Below are positions 8,928 through 18,493 of a DNA stretch of 64,000 nucleotides, piece by piece (positions within the stretch are counted from its first letter, which is position 1; each line of letters opens with the position of its first letter). The translations under genes were made by a program, and so were the position numbers. The notes below the pieces were generated by a model. That model worked only from the letters and a program-made list of their open reading frames with translations, was not told where the DNA came from and ran no database searches. The DNA is from Hyphomicrobiales bacterium (lineage in GTDB: Bacteria; Pseudomonadota; Alphaproteobacteria; Rhizobiales; Beijerinckiaceae): the NCBI GenBank assembly GCA_028290285.1, contig JAQGKD010000096.1:1-64000 (forward strand), written 5' to 3'.

Positions 8928-10006
8928 TCGATATATCGAGCCTGCGAGAACAACATGGCCAGCCCTATCAGCGTGGCGACGAGTCCCACGGGCTGCGGAT
9001 CGACATCGAACGTGACCGCAGACGCGGTCATAGTCAACTGGCACACCTGCGCGACGAAGGTGCCGAGAACGAAGACAGCGAGGCTGTGCCGGCCAAGCCG
9101 GCCGATTTCCTGCCCCATCCAGGTGGCCGTCATCCAGGCGCCCAAGGGCAGCACGGTCAGCACATAAGCCAGTGCAAGGAAGTGCGAAATCCGCATCAGG
9201 CCGAGCTCGTGCTTGCCGCTGTCGAGCATTTCGCGGGCGCCGATCAGCAGTCCCGGAGATTGGCCGAAAGTCTCAGTCGCCATCACGACCGAGATGATCA
9301 GCATGGTCAGCGCGGCAGCCAGCGTCATGCGCGATTTAGGCAGGGCGCGCTGGCGCCAGAGGAGGCCCGAGGCCATCCCGAGTCCGAGCATCAACTGCCA
9401 GGCGAAAGGATTGAAGAACCAGAGGTTGTCCATTGGCCATGTCGGCACGTCGACGGGCCAGAGCCGCGCGATGGCGTAAATGGCCACGGACACGCCGAGC
9501 CCCAGTGCGACATTCCGTTGCATGAGAATCAGCTGGACAGGCGCGAACAGCAGCAGGAGCACATAGAGCGGCAGGATATCCACATAATCGAGCTGATGCA
9601 GCAGCAGGAGGATGCCGCTGAACGCGCGTGCGGGATCGTCATAGACCAGCGCCCGGCCATGCGCGTCGCGGAACTCGGGGATCGCGAGGATCGCATAGGC
9701 GACCGCGAACGCGCCGAGCACGCTGAACGTCAGCATGAGGTGAACGCGGTACAGCGTGAAGGCCCGTTTCCAGCAGCGTGACAGAAGCGCGAAGGGCAAC
9801 ACCGGGACGGCCTGTCCTGCGCGATGAGGCAGGAAGGCGAGGGCGAGGCTCAACCCGGCCAGGAAGACAAACGCCTCGGCGCCATCGGAAAAGCCGAAGT
9901 TTCGCGACGTTAGGTTTTCGAGATAATTGTCCGGGACGTGATTGACGAAGATCATCACGAGGGCGAGCCCGCGCCAGAAGTCGATGATGTGGTTTCGCGT
10001 GCTCAC
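8822..10006 (-). CDS. OpgC-type membrane acyltransferase
   Basis: This 394-residue polytopic membrane protein has about ten hydrophobic segments. The opening RNHIIDFWRGLALVMIFVNH is the OpgC signature, followed by GAEAFVFLAGLSLAL. OpgC proteins succinylate osmoregulated periplasmic glucans; the wider acyltransferase-3-like group O-acylates extracellular sugars. The SGNH hydrolase gene overlaps its 3' end and suggests an acyl-transfer pair acting in the periplasm. No opgG or opgH glucan-synthesis gene is in the window, so the acceptor glycan is unknown. A TTAA-N7-TTAA element lies 138 bases upstream of its start. Confidence 0.82.
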   Translation of the reverse strand: MSTRNHIIDFWRGLALVMIFVNHVPDNYLENLTSRNFGFSDGAEAFVFLAGLSLALAFLPHRAGQAVPVLPFALLSRCWKRAFTLYRVHLMLTFSVLGAFAVAYAILAIPEFRDAHGRALVYDDPARAFSGILLLLHQLDYVDILPLYVLLLLFAPVQLILMQRNVALGLGVSVAIYAIARLWPVDVPTWPMDNLWFFNPFAWQLMLGLGMASGLLWRQRALPKSRMTLAAALTMLIISVVMATETFGQSPGLLIGAREMLDSGKHELGLMRISHFLALAYVLTVLPLGAWMTATWMGQEIGRLGRHSLAVFVLGTFVAQVCQLTMTASAVTFDVDPQPVGLVATLIGLAMLFSQARYIEWKKSDPGHRIGSLARSFLPASGSPLSSYLSRPRP

Positions 10007-10095
10007 GAGACGTTCCGGATGTGAGGTTGATCCGCTGGACGGATCTTAGTTAAGCAAGATCGAAGCCAAGGCCGGGCAGTGGTGCGCGAATACCG

Positions 10096-10117
10096 GGCGT
10101 GCTGCACTGCACACGCC
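10096..10117. other. Hairpin between ohr and the OpgC gene
   Basis: GGCGTG (10096-10101) and CACGCC (10112-10117) form a 6-bp stem with a 10-base loop. A second pairing (ACCGGGC at 10092-10098 with GCCCGGT at 10132-10138) encloses part of it. Both could terminate ohr transcription, which runs leftward, but there is no T-run. Confidence 0.3.
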
Positions 10118-10143
10118 TGACACACCGAAATGCCCGGTCTCGC

Positions 10144-10158
10144 TTAAATTTTCGTTAA
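10144..10158. promoter_or_regulatory. CtrA-like box (TTAA-N7-TTAA), candidate
   Basis: TTAA at 10144-10147 and TTAA at 10155-10158 are separated by exactly 7 bases, matching the published CtrA consensus TTAA-N7-TTAA(C). The second TTAA is followed by AC on the plus strand. The site covers the ohr stop codon and lies upstream of the OpgC/SGNH operon. AT-rich runs are rare here, but a single match can arise by chance. Confidence 0.3.
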
Positions 10159-10595
10159 ACCCGCTTCCCGACGACTTCGAAATCCACGGGTACATTCCCG
10201 CGCGTCGCATGGCTGTAAGGGCATATCTTTTCGTGCGCTTCTTTCACGAGAACGTCCAGATCCTCCGTCGCGAGAGTGGGGTCGTTCACGTGAATTTTAA
10301 CAGCGAGGCCAAAGCCTCCGGCCTCGCGGGCGCCGATGGTCACGTCGCAGGTGACTGTGGCTCCGCTTGCGTCCTTCTTATGCTGCTTTGCAACAAAATC
10401 AAGCGCACCGCCGAAACATGCGGCATATCCCGTGGCAAAAAGGTGCTCCGGCGTGGTGGTGCCGGGCTTGCCCGGTCCGCCCATTTCCTTTGGCACCGAG
10501 AGGTCTACGCTGACGGACCCGTCGCTGGCTTCCGAATGACCGTTGCGGCCACCCTTCGCGGTGGCATGGGCGGTAAATAGCGGTTTGATCGACAT
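10155..10595 (-). CDS. ohr: Organic hydroperoxide resistance protein, OsmC/Ohr family
   Basis: This 146-residue thiol peroxidase reduces organic hydroperoxides with two cysteines. Both are present: one in GYAACFGGAL and one in EKICPYSHATRGN, the Ohr-subfamily motif. The opening PLFTAHATAKGGRNG and the segment GTTTPEHLFATGYAACF are also characteristic. The start is the ATG at 10593-10595 with GAGGA upstream; an in-frame extension to 10742 overlaps the promoter region of the divergent HAD gene and is unlikely. No adjacent MarR-type ohrR is present. Confidence 0.93.
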   Translation of the reverse strand: MSIKPLFTAHATAKGGRNGHSEASDGSVSVDLSVPKEMGGPGKPGTTTPEHLFATGYAACFGGALDFVAKQHKKDASGATVTCDVTIGAREAGGFGLAVKIHVNDPTLATEDLDVLVKEAHEKICPYSHATRGNVPVDFEVVGKRV

Positions 10596-10697
10596 GAAGA
10601 TCCTCATGGTTTCTGCCCGGGATGGCGCGCTGCAGCATATGGCGCGGCCCCGCCCGGCGGCGAGCCTCATGTCGGCACTGTGATCGCCCACCCTCGC

Positions 10698-10726
10698 TTG
10701 ACAGGACCGAAGCGGACCTTTAGCCG
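10698..10726 (+). promoter_or_regulatory. Candidate sigma-70 promoter of the HAD hydrolase gene
   Basis: A perfect -35 TTGACA (10698-10703) is followed after 17 bases by a poor -10 (TAGCCG). The ATG at 10735 would then be almost at the transcript start, implying a leaderless or very short-leader mRNA. The weak -10 keeps confidence low. Confidence 0.28.
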
Positions 10727-10734
10727 CCTCAGGC

Positions 10735-11649
10735 ATGGTCACACCCGAGCCTCGTCACGACGAACCCCTGATCCTTGATGGTCTTTCCGGCCTCGTGGGC
10801 CGCTACGACGCGGTTTTCTGCGATGTCTGGGGTGTCATCCACAATGGCCGCGCGCGTTTCCCGGCGGCCTGTGACGCGCTTGCCCGCTTCCGGGCGGCGG
10901 GTGGCACGGTGATCCTCATCACCAACGCACCGCGTCCGAGCCGCCCGATCCTCGAGCAACTCGAAGCTCTCAACGTGCCTCGCACCACCTTCGACCACAT
11001 GGTGACCTCCGGCGACGTGACCCTGGGCTTCATCGGTGCGCGCAAGGCCGCCCCTCTGCACCACATTGGGCCCGAACGGGACCTGACCCTCTTCCAGATC
11101 GCGGCCGAACAGACGGGCATCGAACCCAGGCTCGTGCCCCTCGCGGAAGCGGAATACGTTGTCGTGACGGGCCTGTTCGACGACCAGACCGAGACTCCCG
11201 ATGATTACGCCGGAGACCTGGGGAAGATGCGCGCGCGCGGCCTCGACATGATCTCGGCCAATCCGGATCTGGTCGTGCACGTCGGCGACCAGCTGATCTA
11301 TTGCGCGGGCGCTCTGGCGCAGGCCTATGAGGCGCTGGGCGGCCGTGTCCTGCAGGCGGGCAAGCCCTTCGCGCCGATTTATGAGAGAGCGCTCGCACTC
11401 GCGAGCGAGCGCCGGGGAGGGCTCATTGCGCGCGAGCGTATCCTCGCCATCGGCGACGCCATGCGCACGGACATCGCGGGCGCCGTCGACTTCGGGGCCG
11501 ATTCGCTCTTCATCACTTCGGGCATTCACCGGGATGAGTTGCATCCCGGCGATACATCGCGCCCAGAGCTGGATCGCGTAGCCTACGCGCAATTCCTGGG
11601 CGAAGCTTCTTGCAGGCCGACGATGGCAATGGCCGAACTGATCTGGTGA
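10735..11649 (+). CDS. HAD-superfamily hydrolase, TIGR01459/NagD-like
   Basis: This 304-residue phosphatase is of the NagD-like class II HAD subfamily. The nucleophile motif is in AVFCDVWGVIHNG (Asp with +2 Asp replaced by a DVWG sequence, as in this subfamily). Motif II is ILITNAPRP, the Lys is in LQAGKPFAPIYERAL, and the acidic motif is AIGDAMRTDIAGAVDFG. The family is conserved near ribF in Rhizobiales but its substrate is not established. It ends exactly one base before the stop of the convergent receiver gene (stop codons at 11647-11649 and 11650-11652). Confidence 0.88.
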   Translation: MVTPEPRHDEPLILDGLSGLVGRYDAVFCDVWGVIHNGRARFPAACDALARFRAAGGTVILITNAPRPSRPILEQLEALNVPRTTFDHMVTSGDVTLGFIGARKAAPLHHIGPERDLTLFQIAAEQTGIEPRLVPLAEAEYVVVTGLFDDQTETPDDYAGDLGKMRARGLDMISANPDLVVHVGDQLIYCAGALAQAYEALGGRVLQAGKPFAPIYERALALASERRGGLIARERILAIGDAMRTDIAGAVDFGADSLFITSGIHRDELHPGDTSRPELDRVAYAQFLGEASCRPTMAMAELIW

Positions 11650-12039
11650 TCAGGCGGCGACGGACGCCAGGGCCTGATCGATGCGCGAGCGCAGAAGCGC
11701 CGCATTGAAAGGTTTGACAATGTAGCTGCTGACTCCGGCGCGCCGGGCGGCGAGCACGTTTTCTGTTTTGGATTCAGCGGTAACCATGAGAAACGGCGTC
11801 TTGGTGTTCGGCCCCCCAGCGCGCAGGTTTGCGAGCAAATCGTAACCGGTCATGGGTTCCATGTTCCAGTCCGAAATAATGAGCCCATAGGTTTTCTCGC
11901 CCGCTTTCACGAGCGCAGCGGCGCCGTCCGCCGCATCGTCGATGTTCTCGAAGCCGATCTGCTTGAGAAGATTGCGAATGATCTTCACCATCGTGGCGAA
12001 ATCATCGACCACCAGGATAGGCATGCCAGGGTCGATCAT
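11650..12039 (-). CDS. Single-domain response regulator (CheY-like receiver)
   Basis: This 129-residue stand-alone receiver domain has the acidic pocket Asp12/Asp13, the phospho-acceptor Asp57 (in IISDWNM), Thr in MVTAES and Lys in YIVKPFN, all in the expected order. It has no output domain. The sequence IRNLLKQIGF and SDWNMEPMTG resemble chemotaxis CheY proteins. The start is the ATG at 12037-12039 with GGAG 8 bases upstream; the longer frame to 12207 is AT-rich leader. No histidine kinase or che gene is nearby, so the partner is unknown. Confidence 0.9.
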   Translation of the reverse strand: MIDPGMPILVVDDFATMVKIIRNLLKQIGFENIDDAADGAAALVKAGEKTYGLIISDWNMEPMTGYDLLANLRAGGPNTKTPFLMVTAESKTENVLAARRAGVSSYIVKPFNAALLRSRIDQALASVAA

Positions 12040-12299
12040 GTTTGGCTCCAAAAAACCGGACAGAACGAGAAAGTAAATAACGCTGCTTTCCCCGAAATAC
12101 GGGAAGCTCAATACACCTTTGATACGCCTGTCGTATTTCGACGCAGTTAATCTGTATTGTTCAATTTGTTGGAAGTTCCCGATTCGGGCGGGTGGCCAGC
12201 GGTTCAATATGGCGTCAGGTCAGCTTCGGCCCGAAAGTATGATTGCGGCACCGCACCCCGCGCCCGATGGTCCGCGCCAGTCACACGCGAGGATATGAG
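12040..12299. other. Divergent intergenic region
   Basis: This 260-base gap separates the receiver gene (minus) and the MaoC gene (plus). The left half is markedly AT-richer than the surroundings and must hold the receiver promoter; I could not assign a convincing -35/-10 pair. No RNA gene or ORF with a good ribosome binding site is seen. Confidence 0.5.
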
Positions 12300-12770
12300 A
12301 TGAGCGCCGCGCCTTTCACGTCCTACTTCTTCGAGGATCTCGCGCTGGGGATGCGCGAGAGCATCATGAAGACGGTCATGGCCGACGACGTCGTAGGCTT
12401 TGCAACGCTGTCGGGCGACCACAACCCGATCCACCTGTCCGATCATTTCGCCCGCAAGACGCGGTTCGGCGGCCGCATCGCCCATGGTCTTTATACCGCG
12501 AGCCTGATTTCGGCCGTGCTCGGCATGCGCTTGCCGGGACCCGGCGCCGTGTACCTTTCTCAGACGCTGAACTTCCTCGGACCCGTCCGCATCGGCGATG
12601 TCGTGATCGTGTCGGTGGAGGTGGCCGACCTCAACCCCGAGGGGCGCCGTTGCAAGCTCGCCTGCGAATGCGTTGTGGACGGCAAAGTCGTGCTGTCCGG
12701 CGAGGCTCTGGTCATGGTGCCCGCGCGCCGAAGCGTGGCCGCGACGAAAGGGGACGCGCTCTCTTCTTGA
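12300..12770 (+). CDS. MaoC-like hot-dog dehydratase ((R)-enoyl-CoA hydratase type)
   Basis: This 156-residue single hot-dog-fold enzyme has the catalytic signature ATLSGDHNPIHLS (Asp and His) around residues 38-50. It is followed by GGRIAHGLYTASLISAVLG, typical of PhaJ-like (R)-specific enoyl-CoA hydratases. It would hydrate trans-2-enoyl-CoA, linking fatty-acid oxidation to other pools, but the substrate range is unknown. The ATG at 12300 has GAGGA 8 bases upstream. ribF follows about 115 bases downstream on the same strand. Confidence 0.87.
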   Translation: MSAAPFTSYFFEDLALGMRESIMKTVMADDVVGFATLSGDHNPIHLSDHFARKTRFGGRIAHGLYTASLISAVLGMRLPGPGAVYLSQTLNFLGPVRIGDVVIVSVEVADLNPEGRRCKLACECVVDGKVVLSGEALVMVPARRSVAATKGDALSS

Positions 12771-12884
12771 CGCGCCGCAGATCGCACGGCAGTTTGCGCC
12801 CGCTTCGCCGTGCCGCCGGGCGCCATCCCATTCGCCCGGCCCGCTTTCTCTTGCAATGGACGTGTTTTGTCAGGTCCTGGCCCA

Positions 12885-13880
12885 ATGCCGATCGCCGGCC
12901 TGTCCGGCCCGCTCGTTCCCGAACCGCAGGTTCCGGGTCTTGTGGTCATCACCGATCCAGCCGCGCCCCCGTCGGGGCTCGAGGGCGCGGTCGTGGCCAT
13001 CGGCAATTTCGATGGTGTCCATCGGGGCCATGCGGTCGTCATTGCGCGGGCTGAAGCGATGGCCCGCCGCCTGGGCAAGCCCTGCGCCGTGCTGACATTC
13101 GAGCCGCATCCGGCGGACTATTTCGCCGGACGCCCGGTGATATTCCGCCTGACGCCCGAGCGCGCCAAGGCGATGGCCCTCGCGCGCCTCGGCCTCGAAG
13201 CCATGATCGTCCTGACCTTCGACCAGAAGCTCGCGACGCTCTCCGCCGAACAATTCGTGGAGAACATCCTCGTCCGCAGCCTCGGCATTTCGGGCGCCGT
13301 GGTCGGCTACGATTTCCACTTCGGCAAGGCGCGGGCAGGCTCGCCCGATTTCCTGCGAGACGCCGGTGCGCGGCACGGATTCGAGGTCGAAGTGGTGGAA
13401 AAAGTCCTGGCCGACCCCGATGGCAGCCCGGAGGCCGTTCATTCCGCCGCGACCCGCACCGCGCTGGAAGCCGGCGACGTGGTCCAGGCCCGGCGTCTCC
13501 TCGGCCATGATTTCTTCGTGGTGGGCGAGGTGATTCACGGGCAGAAGCTCGGCCGGGAACTCGGTTTCCCCACGGCCAATCTGGCGCTCGATCCCTCCTG
13601 CCGCCTGCGCTTCGGCATTTACGCGGTGCGCCTGACCATCGACGGTGTGGTGCGCGACGGCGTCGCGAGCTATGGTCGCCGCCCGACCGTCGACAATGGC
13701 GCGGCGCTGCTCGAGATTTATGTGCTGGATTTTGCGGGCGATCTCTATGGCCAGCTGCTGGAGGTCACCTTCGTGGGCTGGATCCGCCCCGAGGTGAAAT
13801 TCGACGGGCTGGACGCTCTGGTGGTCCAGATCCACGACGACATCGAAAAAGCCCGGAGCCTGCTGGCCGCCTCTGCGTGA
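12885..13880 (+). CDS. ribF: Bifunctional riboflavin kinase / FAD synthetase
   Basis: This 331-residue enzyme converts riboflavin to FMN and then FAD. The N-terminal nucleotidyltransferase domain shows AIGNFDGVHRGHAVVI and VLTFEPHP (about residues 35-85). The C-terminal riboflavin kinase domain shows GRELGFPTANLAL and ends with the segment EVTFVGWIRPEVKFDGLDALV. The start is taken at the ATG at 12885; an in-frame ATG at 12810 would add 25 residues without family character. It is a cytoplasmic enzyme. No FMN riboswitch is evident upstream. Confidence 0.94.
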   Translation: MPIAGLSGPLVPEPQVPGLVVITDPAAPPSGLEGAVVAIGNFDGVHRGHAVVIARAEAMARRLGKPCAVLTFEPHPADYFAGRPVIFRLTPERAKAMALARLGLEAMIVLTFDQKLATLSAEQFVENILVRSLGISGAVVGYDFHFGKARAGSPDFLRDAGARHGFEVEVVEKVLADPDGSPEAVHSAATRTALEAGDVVQARRLLGHDFFVVGEVIHGQKLGRELGFPTANLALDPSCRLRFGIYAVRLTIDGVVRDGVASYGRRPTVDNGAALLEIYVLDFAGDLYGQLLEVTFVGWIRPEVKFDGLDALVVQIHDDIEKARSLLAASA

Positions 13881-13973
13881 GGCGTTCGGGGCGCTGCCTA
13901 TTGGCGCTTTTCGTCCAAATCGGCTAATCGCTGGGGCCAGCGTCTTATCTCCATCGCAGAGTCCGCCCGTCCG

Positions 13974-16958
13974 ATGACCGAGAATTCTGAATCCGCCAAA
14001 GGCCCCGATTATTCGCAGACCCTGTATCTGCCGCGCACGGATTTTCCGATGCGGGCCGGTCTGCCGCAGAAGGAGCCCGAACTCCTCGCCCGCTGGCAGG
14101 AGATGGATCTCTACGGCCAGTTGCGTGCGCGCGCGGCCGGAAAGCCGAAATTCGTGCTGCACGATGGCCCTCCCTATGCCAACGGCAACATCCACATCGG
14201 CCATGCGCTGAACAAGATCCTGAAAGATCTTGTGACCCGCTCGCAGCAGATGCTCGGCTCCGACTCGAACTACGTGCCGGGCTGGGATTGTCACGGCCTT
14301 CCCATCGAGTGGAAGATCGAGGAAGAATATCGCGCCAAGGGCAAGAACAAGGACGAGGTGCCCGTCGTCGAATTCCGCCGCCAATGCCGCGCCTTCGCGC
14401 AGAAATGGCTCGACACGCAGCGCGAGGAATTCAAGCGGCTCGGCATCGCCGGCGACTGGGACCATCCCTACTCGACGATGGCCTTCCACGCGGAAGCGCA
14501 GATCGCCCGCGAGATCATGAAGTTCAAGGACAACGGCCTGCTCTATCGCGGCTCGAAGCCCGTGATGTGGTCTGTTGTCGAGAAGACCGCGCTGGCTGAG
14601 GCTGAAATCGAATATCACGATCACCAGAGCGATATGGTTTGGGTGAAGTTTCCGGTGACCTCGGCTACAGTGTCGGTCAACTATCCCACGGGCGAAAATC
14701 GTGCAGCGATAATCGGGGACGCGGCCATTGTCATCTGGACAACTACGCCCTGGACGCTGCCCGGGAATCGAGCGATCTCCTACTCGCACAAGATTGCCTA
14801 TGGTCTGTTCGAGGTCACGGCGAACGAGCGGGATTTCGGGCCGAAAGTCGGCGAAAAATTTATCCTCGCGAACAAGCTCGCGGAAGCAGTCGCCGCTTCA
14901 GCGAAGATCAGCCTTGCTCATGTCGTGGACGTTTCAGCGGACATCCTGAAGACCGTCACCTGCGCGCACCCGCTCGCCCATCTCGGCTACGATTTCCCGA
15001 TTCCCTTGCTCGACGGCGATCACGTCACCGACGATGCGGGCACGGGGTTTGTCCACACGGCCCCGTCGCACGGCCGCGAGGACTTTGAAATCTGGATGGC
15101 GAACGGCCGCCAGCTGACAGAGCGCGGCATCGACACGCGCATTCCCTTCACCATCGACGATGACAGCATCTACACCAAGGAAGCTCCCGGCTTCGAGGGC
15201 AAGCGCGTCATCACCGCCAAGGGTGACAAGGGCGATGCCAACGAGGCCGTCATCAAGGCGCTCATCGACGCTGGCAACCTCGTCGCACGCGGACGGCTGA
15301 AGCATCAATATCCCCATTCCTGGCGCTCGAAGAAGCCGGTCATCTTCCGCAATACGCCGCAATGGTTCATCGCGATGGACAAGCCGTTCAACCTCGGCTC
15401 GTCCCTGCGCAACGTCGCGTTCGACGCGATTGGCAAGACCCAATGGGTACCCGCCGCGGGCGAAAACCGAATTCGCGGCATGATCGCAAACAAGCCCGAT
15501 TGGGTGATGTCGCGCCAGCGCGCCTGGGGCGTGCCGATCACTGTCTTCGTGCACAAAGAGACGAAAGAGCTGCTCCACGACAGCAAGGTCGATGCGGCCA
15601 TCGCAGCCGCCTTCGACGTCGAAGGCGGCGATGCCTGGTTCAAGGACGGCGCGAAAGAGCGCTTCCTCGGCGCCTTCGGCCATGATCCCGAGCATTACGA
15701 CATGGTGCAAGACGTGCTCGACGTCTGGTTCGATTCAGGCTCGACGCACACCTACACGCTCGAAGACCCCGAGCATTTCCCCGGACTCGCCGGCATCAAC
15801 CGCAAGGTCGATGGCGGCGGCGATACGGTCATGTATCTCGAAGGCTCCGATCAGCATCGCGGCTGGTTCCAGTCGTCGCTGCTCGAAAGCTGCGGCACGC
15901 GCGGCCGCGCGCCCTTCGACATCGTCCTCACTCACGGCTTCGTGCTGGATGAGAAGGGGCAGAAAATGTCGAAGTCGCTCGGCAATGTCACTGCGCCGCA
16001 GACAGTGATCCAGGAATCGGGTGCTGACATTCTGCGCCTGTGGGTCGCGGCCTCCGATTATTCCGACGACCTGCGCATCGGCAAGGAGATCCTGAAGACC
16101 TTCGTCGAGACCTACCGCAAATTGCGCAACACCCTGCGCTGGATGCTCGGCTCTCTCGCACATTTCGACGAGGCCGTGTGCGTGGCCCCGCAGGACATGC
16201 CCGAACTCGAGCGCCTGATGCTCCATCGCATCGCCGAACTCGACGGCCATGTGCGCGAGGCCTATGCCGCCTTCGACTACAAGCGCGTCATCTCGGCCCT
16301 GTCGCAATTCATGACGAGCGATCTCTCGGCCTTCTATTTCGACATCCGCAAGGACACGCTCTATTGCGACGCGCCCTCCAGCATCGCCCGGCGCGGCGCG
16401 TTGACGGCCATCGACGAGATCTTCACGCGCGTCACGATCTGGTTCGCGCCGATCCTCGCTTTCACTTGCGAAGAAACGTGGCTGTCGCGTCACGCGGGCA
16501 CGGAGGGGTCGGTGCATCTCGAAACCTTTCCCGAGACGCCGTCGGCCTGGCGCGACGAGGCGCTGGCCGCCAAATGGCGCATCATCCGCACCATCCGCCG
16601 CGTCGTCACCGGGGCGCTGGAAATCGAGCGCGCTCAGAAGCGCATCGGCTCGTCGCTCGAGGCAGCTCCCATCGTCTACATTGCGGACGATGAGCTGCGC
16701 GCAGTTCTCGACGGGCTCGATTTCGCGGAGATCTGCATCACCTCCGACATCGAGATCCGCGCCGGGGCTGCGCCCGAGGGGGCCTTCACGCTCGACGATG
16801 TCGCTGGCGTCGGTGTCGTCATCGCACGCGCGCAGGGCCGCAAATGCGCGCGCTCCTGGAAGATCTCGCCGCTGGTAGGGACGGACCCGGAATTCCCGGA
16901 TGTCACGCCGAGGGATGCAGACGCGCTGCGTGAATTGAAGGCGGCGGGTCTGCTGTGA
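13974..16958 (+). CDS. ileS: Isoleucyl-tRNA synthetase
   Basis: This 994-residue class Ia synthetase charges tRNA-Ile and edits valine. The HIGH motif is at residues 74-77 within [15 protein letters not shown], and KMSKS is at residues 664-668. The editing (CP1) domain is in between, and [13 protein letters not shown] marks the segment before the second Rossmann half. The anticodon-binding domain occupies about 690-880. The C-terminal zinc-finger cysteines of the E. coli form are not obvious. The stop overlaps the GTG start of lspA (GTGA), so the pair is coupled. Confidence 0.97.
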   Translation: MTENSESAKGPDYSQTLYLPRTDFPMRAGLPQKEPELLARWQEMDLYGQLRARAAGKPKFVLHDGPPYANGNIHIGHALNKILKDLVTRSQQMLGSDSNYVPGWDCHGLPIEWKIEEEYRAKGKNKDEVPVVEFRRQCRAFAQKWLDTQREEFKRLGIAGDWDHPYSTMAFHAEAQIAREIMKFKDNGLLYRGSKPVMWSVVEKTALAEAEIEYHDHQSDMVWVKFPVTSATVSVNYPTGENRAAIIGDAAIVIWTTTPWTLPGNRAISYSHKIAYGLFEVTANERDFGPKVGEKFILANKLAEAVAASAKISLAHVVDVSADILKTVTCAHPLAHLGYDFPIPLLDGDHVTDDAGTGFVHTAPSHGREDFEIWMANGRQLTERGIDTRIPFTIDDDSIYTKEAPGFEGKRVITAKGDKGDANEAVIKALIDAGNLVARGRLKHQYPHSWRSKKPVIFRNTPQWFIAMDKPFNLGSSLRNVAFDAIGKTQWVPAAGENRIRGMIANKPDWVMSRQRAWGVPITVFVHKETKELLHDSKVDAAIAAAFDVEGGDAWFKDGAKERFLGAFGHDPEHYDMVQDVLDVWFDSGSTHTYTLEDPEHFPGLAGINRKVDGGGDTVMYLEGSDQHRGWFQSSLLESCGTRGRAPFDIVLTHGFVLDEKGQKMSKSLGNVTAPQTVIQESGADILRLWVAASDYSDDLRIGKEILKTFVETYRKLRNTLRWMLGSLAHFDEAVCVAPQDMPELERLMLHRIAELDGHVREAYAAFDYKRVISALSQFMTSDLSAFYFDIRKDTLYCDAPSSIARRGALTAIDEIFTRVTIWFAPILAFTCEETWLSRHAGTEGSVHLETFPETPSAWRDEALAAKWRIIRTIRRVVTGALEIERAQKRIGSSLEAAPIVYIADDELRAVLDGLDFAEICITSDIEIRAGAAPEGAFTLDDVAGVGVVIARAQGRKCARSWKISPLVGTDPEFPDVTPRDADALRELKAAGLL

Positions 16959-17479
16959 GCGAAGAAATCACGGCAACCGCCTCACCCAGCAAGACCGCCG
17001 CGCGCGCCATCGGCCTCGTCACGGCTTTTGCCATGCTCGTCGTCGATCAGGCGCATAAGCTGTGGATGATCGACGTGTTCGACATTTCGAGCCGCCAGCC
17101 CGTGCATGTCCTGCCCTGGCTCGATCTCGTGATGGCCTGGAACAACGGTATCTCCTATTCGCTCCTGCAGGCGGACACGGCCGCGGGCCGCTATGGGCTG
17201 CTCGCGCTGACGCTGGCGGCCACGCTTCTGCTTGCGGTCTGGATGTGGCGGGCAGGGGAGGGGCTCACGACCTTTGCGCTGGGCCTCGTTGTTGGCGGCG
17301 CGCTGGGCAATGCATACGATCGCTTCACTTACGGGGCGGTCGCGGATTTCTTCTACATCCACGTCGGCAGCTTTTCCTGGTACGTCTTCAATCTGGCCGA
17401 CGTCGGCATCGTTGCGGGCGTGGGGCTTCTTCTGTATGAGTCTTTGTTCATCAAGGAGAAGACGGTTAAAACCGTCTAA
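16955..17479 (+). CDS. lspA: Lipoprotein signal peptidase (signal peptidase II)
   Basis: This 174-residue inner-membrane aspartyl protease cleaves prolipoproteins after lipidation. It has four hydrophobic segments, the N-terminal [10 protein letters not shown] block, [10 protein letters not shown] (NxGxxF-like) and the two catalytic aspartates in [16 protein letters not shown] and [11 protein letters not shown]. It starts at GTG 16955, overlapping the ileS stop by 4 bases. An 8-bp palindrome covers its last codons. Confidence 0.94.
   Translation: MSEEITATASPSKTAARAIGLVTAFAMLVVDQAHKLWMIDVFDISSRQPVHVLPWLDLVMAWNNGISYSLLQADTAAGRYGLLALTLAATLLLAVWMWRAGEGLTTFALGLVVGGALGNAYDRFTYGAVADFFYIHVGSFSWYVFNLADVGIVAGVGLLLYESLFIKEKTVKTV
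17460..17477. terminator. Hairpin at the 3' end of lspA, candidate
   Basis: AGACGGTT and AACCGTCT form a perfect 8-bp stem with a 2-base loop, spanning the last lspA codons up to the stop codon. There is no downstream T-run, so it may act as a transcript-end stabiliser or be a coincidence of the repeated KTVKTV coding. Confidence 0.25.
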
Positions 17480-17659
17480 ACGGTGCCAAGAGATGCGCCG
17501 TATCCGATTCGCCGCCTCCAAAACGCCGTGAAGGCGCGGCATGACAGCGTGCCCCCAACGGGCGCCTGATGCGGGGGCAGCAGAGCTTAGAGTGTGGGGC
17601 GCATCGCGTTTCACGCCACGTTCTGCGGACGTGACCACGAGTGGACGACAGGATTGGCC

Positions 17660-18343
17660 ATGATCTGTGACACCTCCTCGACCGGCCGTTTCGCCCTCTT
17701 CGGAGCGGCGGCTTTCGCCCTCGCGCTGGGCCTGACCGCGCCCCGACCGGCTCTCGCCCTCGATGACGATGGCTCCGAGAACGTCTTCTCCGCCGTGCTC
17801 GGCCTGGTCGGCATCTCCGGTGAAAGGGAACAGCCGAACATCGACTACCGCGAGCGCGCGCCGCTCGTCGTGCCGCCCAACCGTCAGTCCCTTCCGCAGC
17901 CGCTCCCGCCGGTCTCCCAGCGCAATGCCGCCTGGCCCAAGGATCAGGAAGTCGTCCGCCGCAAGCAGGCCGAAGAGGCCCGCCGCCGCCCGCGCGTCGA
18001 TGAAGTGCACAATCCCGTCAGCCAGGCTGAACTGGCGCGTGGCCGCTCGGCTCCCGGCGCAGCCGCGGCGCCGCAGACCGACCCGAATTGCTCGGATCCG
18101 CTCTCCCGTGTCTGCAATCCCGAGAGCTTCTGGGCAACCATGCGCAACACGCGCTCGGCCGACACTGACGTCAAGCTGGTACCCGGCCAGGAGCCGTCGC
18201 GTGACTGGTTGACCGAGCCGCCGACCGGCTATCGCAAGGCCACCAAGGAAACCAAATATCAGGGCGACGCTCGGCGTGATGCATCTGACATCACCGACGC
18301 CCGCGCCCAGACGCTGGAAGAAAAACGCCGCCGCAGCGAGTGA
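17660..18343 (+). CDS. Conserved secreted protein upstream of M16 peptidases
   Basis: This 227-residue protein of unknown function has a signal peptide (hydrophobic residues about 12-32, cleavage near ALALDDD). The rest is a hydrophilic, proline- and arginine-rich, probably extended chain with APLVVPPNR, LPQPLPPVSQR and the charged end AQTLEEKRRRSE. Two cysteines (in NCSDPLSRVCNPESF) could form a disulfide. The start is the ATG at 17660; the longer frame from 17594 lacks a ribosome binding site. It sits between lspA and the M16 pair, an order I recall from other Rhizobiales. Export followed by an envelope role is inference. Confidence 0.72.
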   Translation: MICDTSSTGRFALFGAAAFALALGLTAPRPALALDDDGSENVFSAVLGLVGISGEREQPNIDYRERAPLVVPPNRQSLPQPLPPVSQRNAAWPKDQEVVRRKQAEEARRRPRVDEVHNPVSQAELARGRSAPGAAAAPQTDPNCSDPLSRVCNPESFWATMRNTRSADTDVKLVPGQEPSRDWLTEPPTGYRKATKETKYQGDARRDASDITDARAQTLEEKRRRSE

Positions 18344-18493
18344 TCGAAGCTTTGCTTTGAATTCAATAGCGTGAGCCGGAGAGATCGTCAGCAAAGGGGC
18401 TGAACTTTCCGGCGCAGACGTCCTATATTGCCATAAGCTCGTCGATTGGAACCTGCTCCAGCGACGACCGTCCTCTCGAACGCCCGGGCGCTC

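Noticed and set aside
12870..14789. Minus-strand frame of 639 codons
   Set aside because: It is antisense to ribF and ileS with no recognisable motif.
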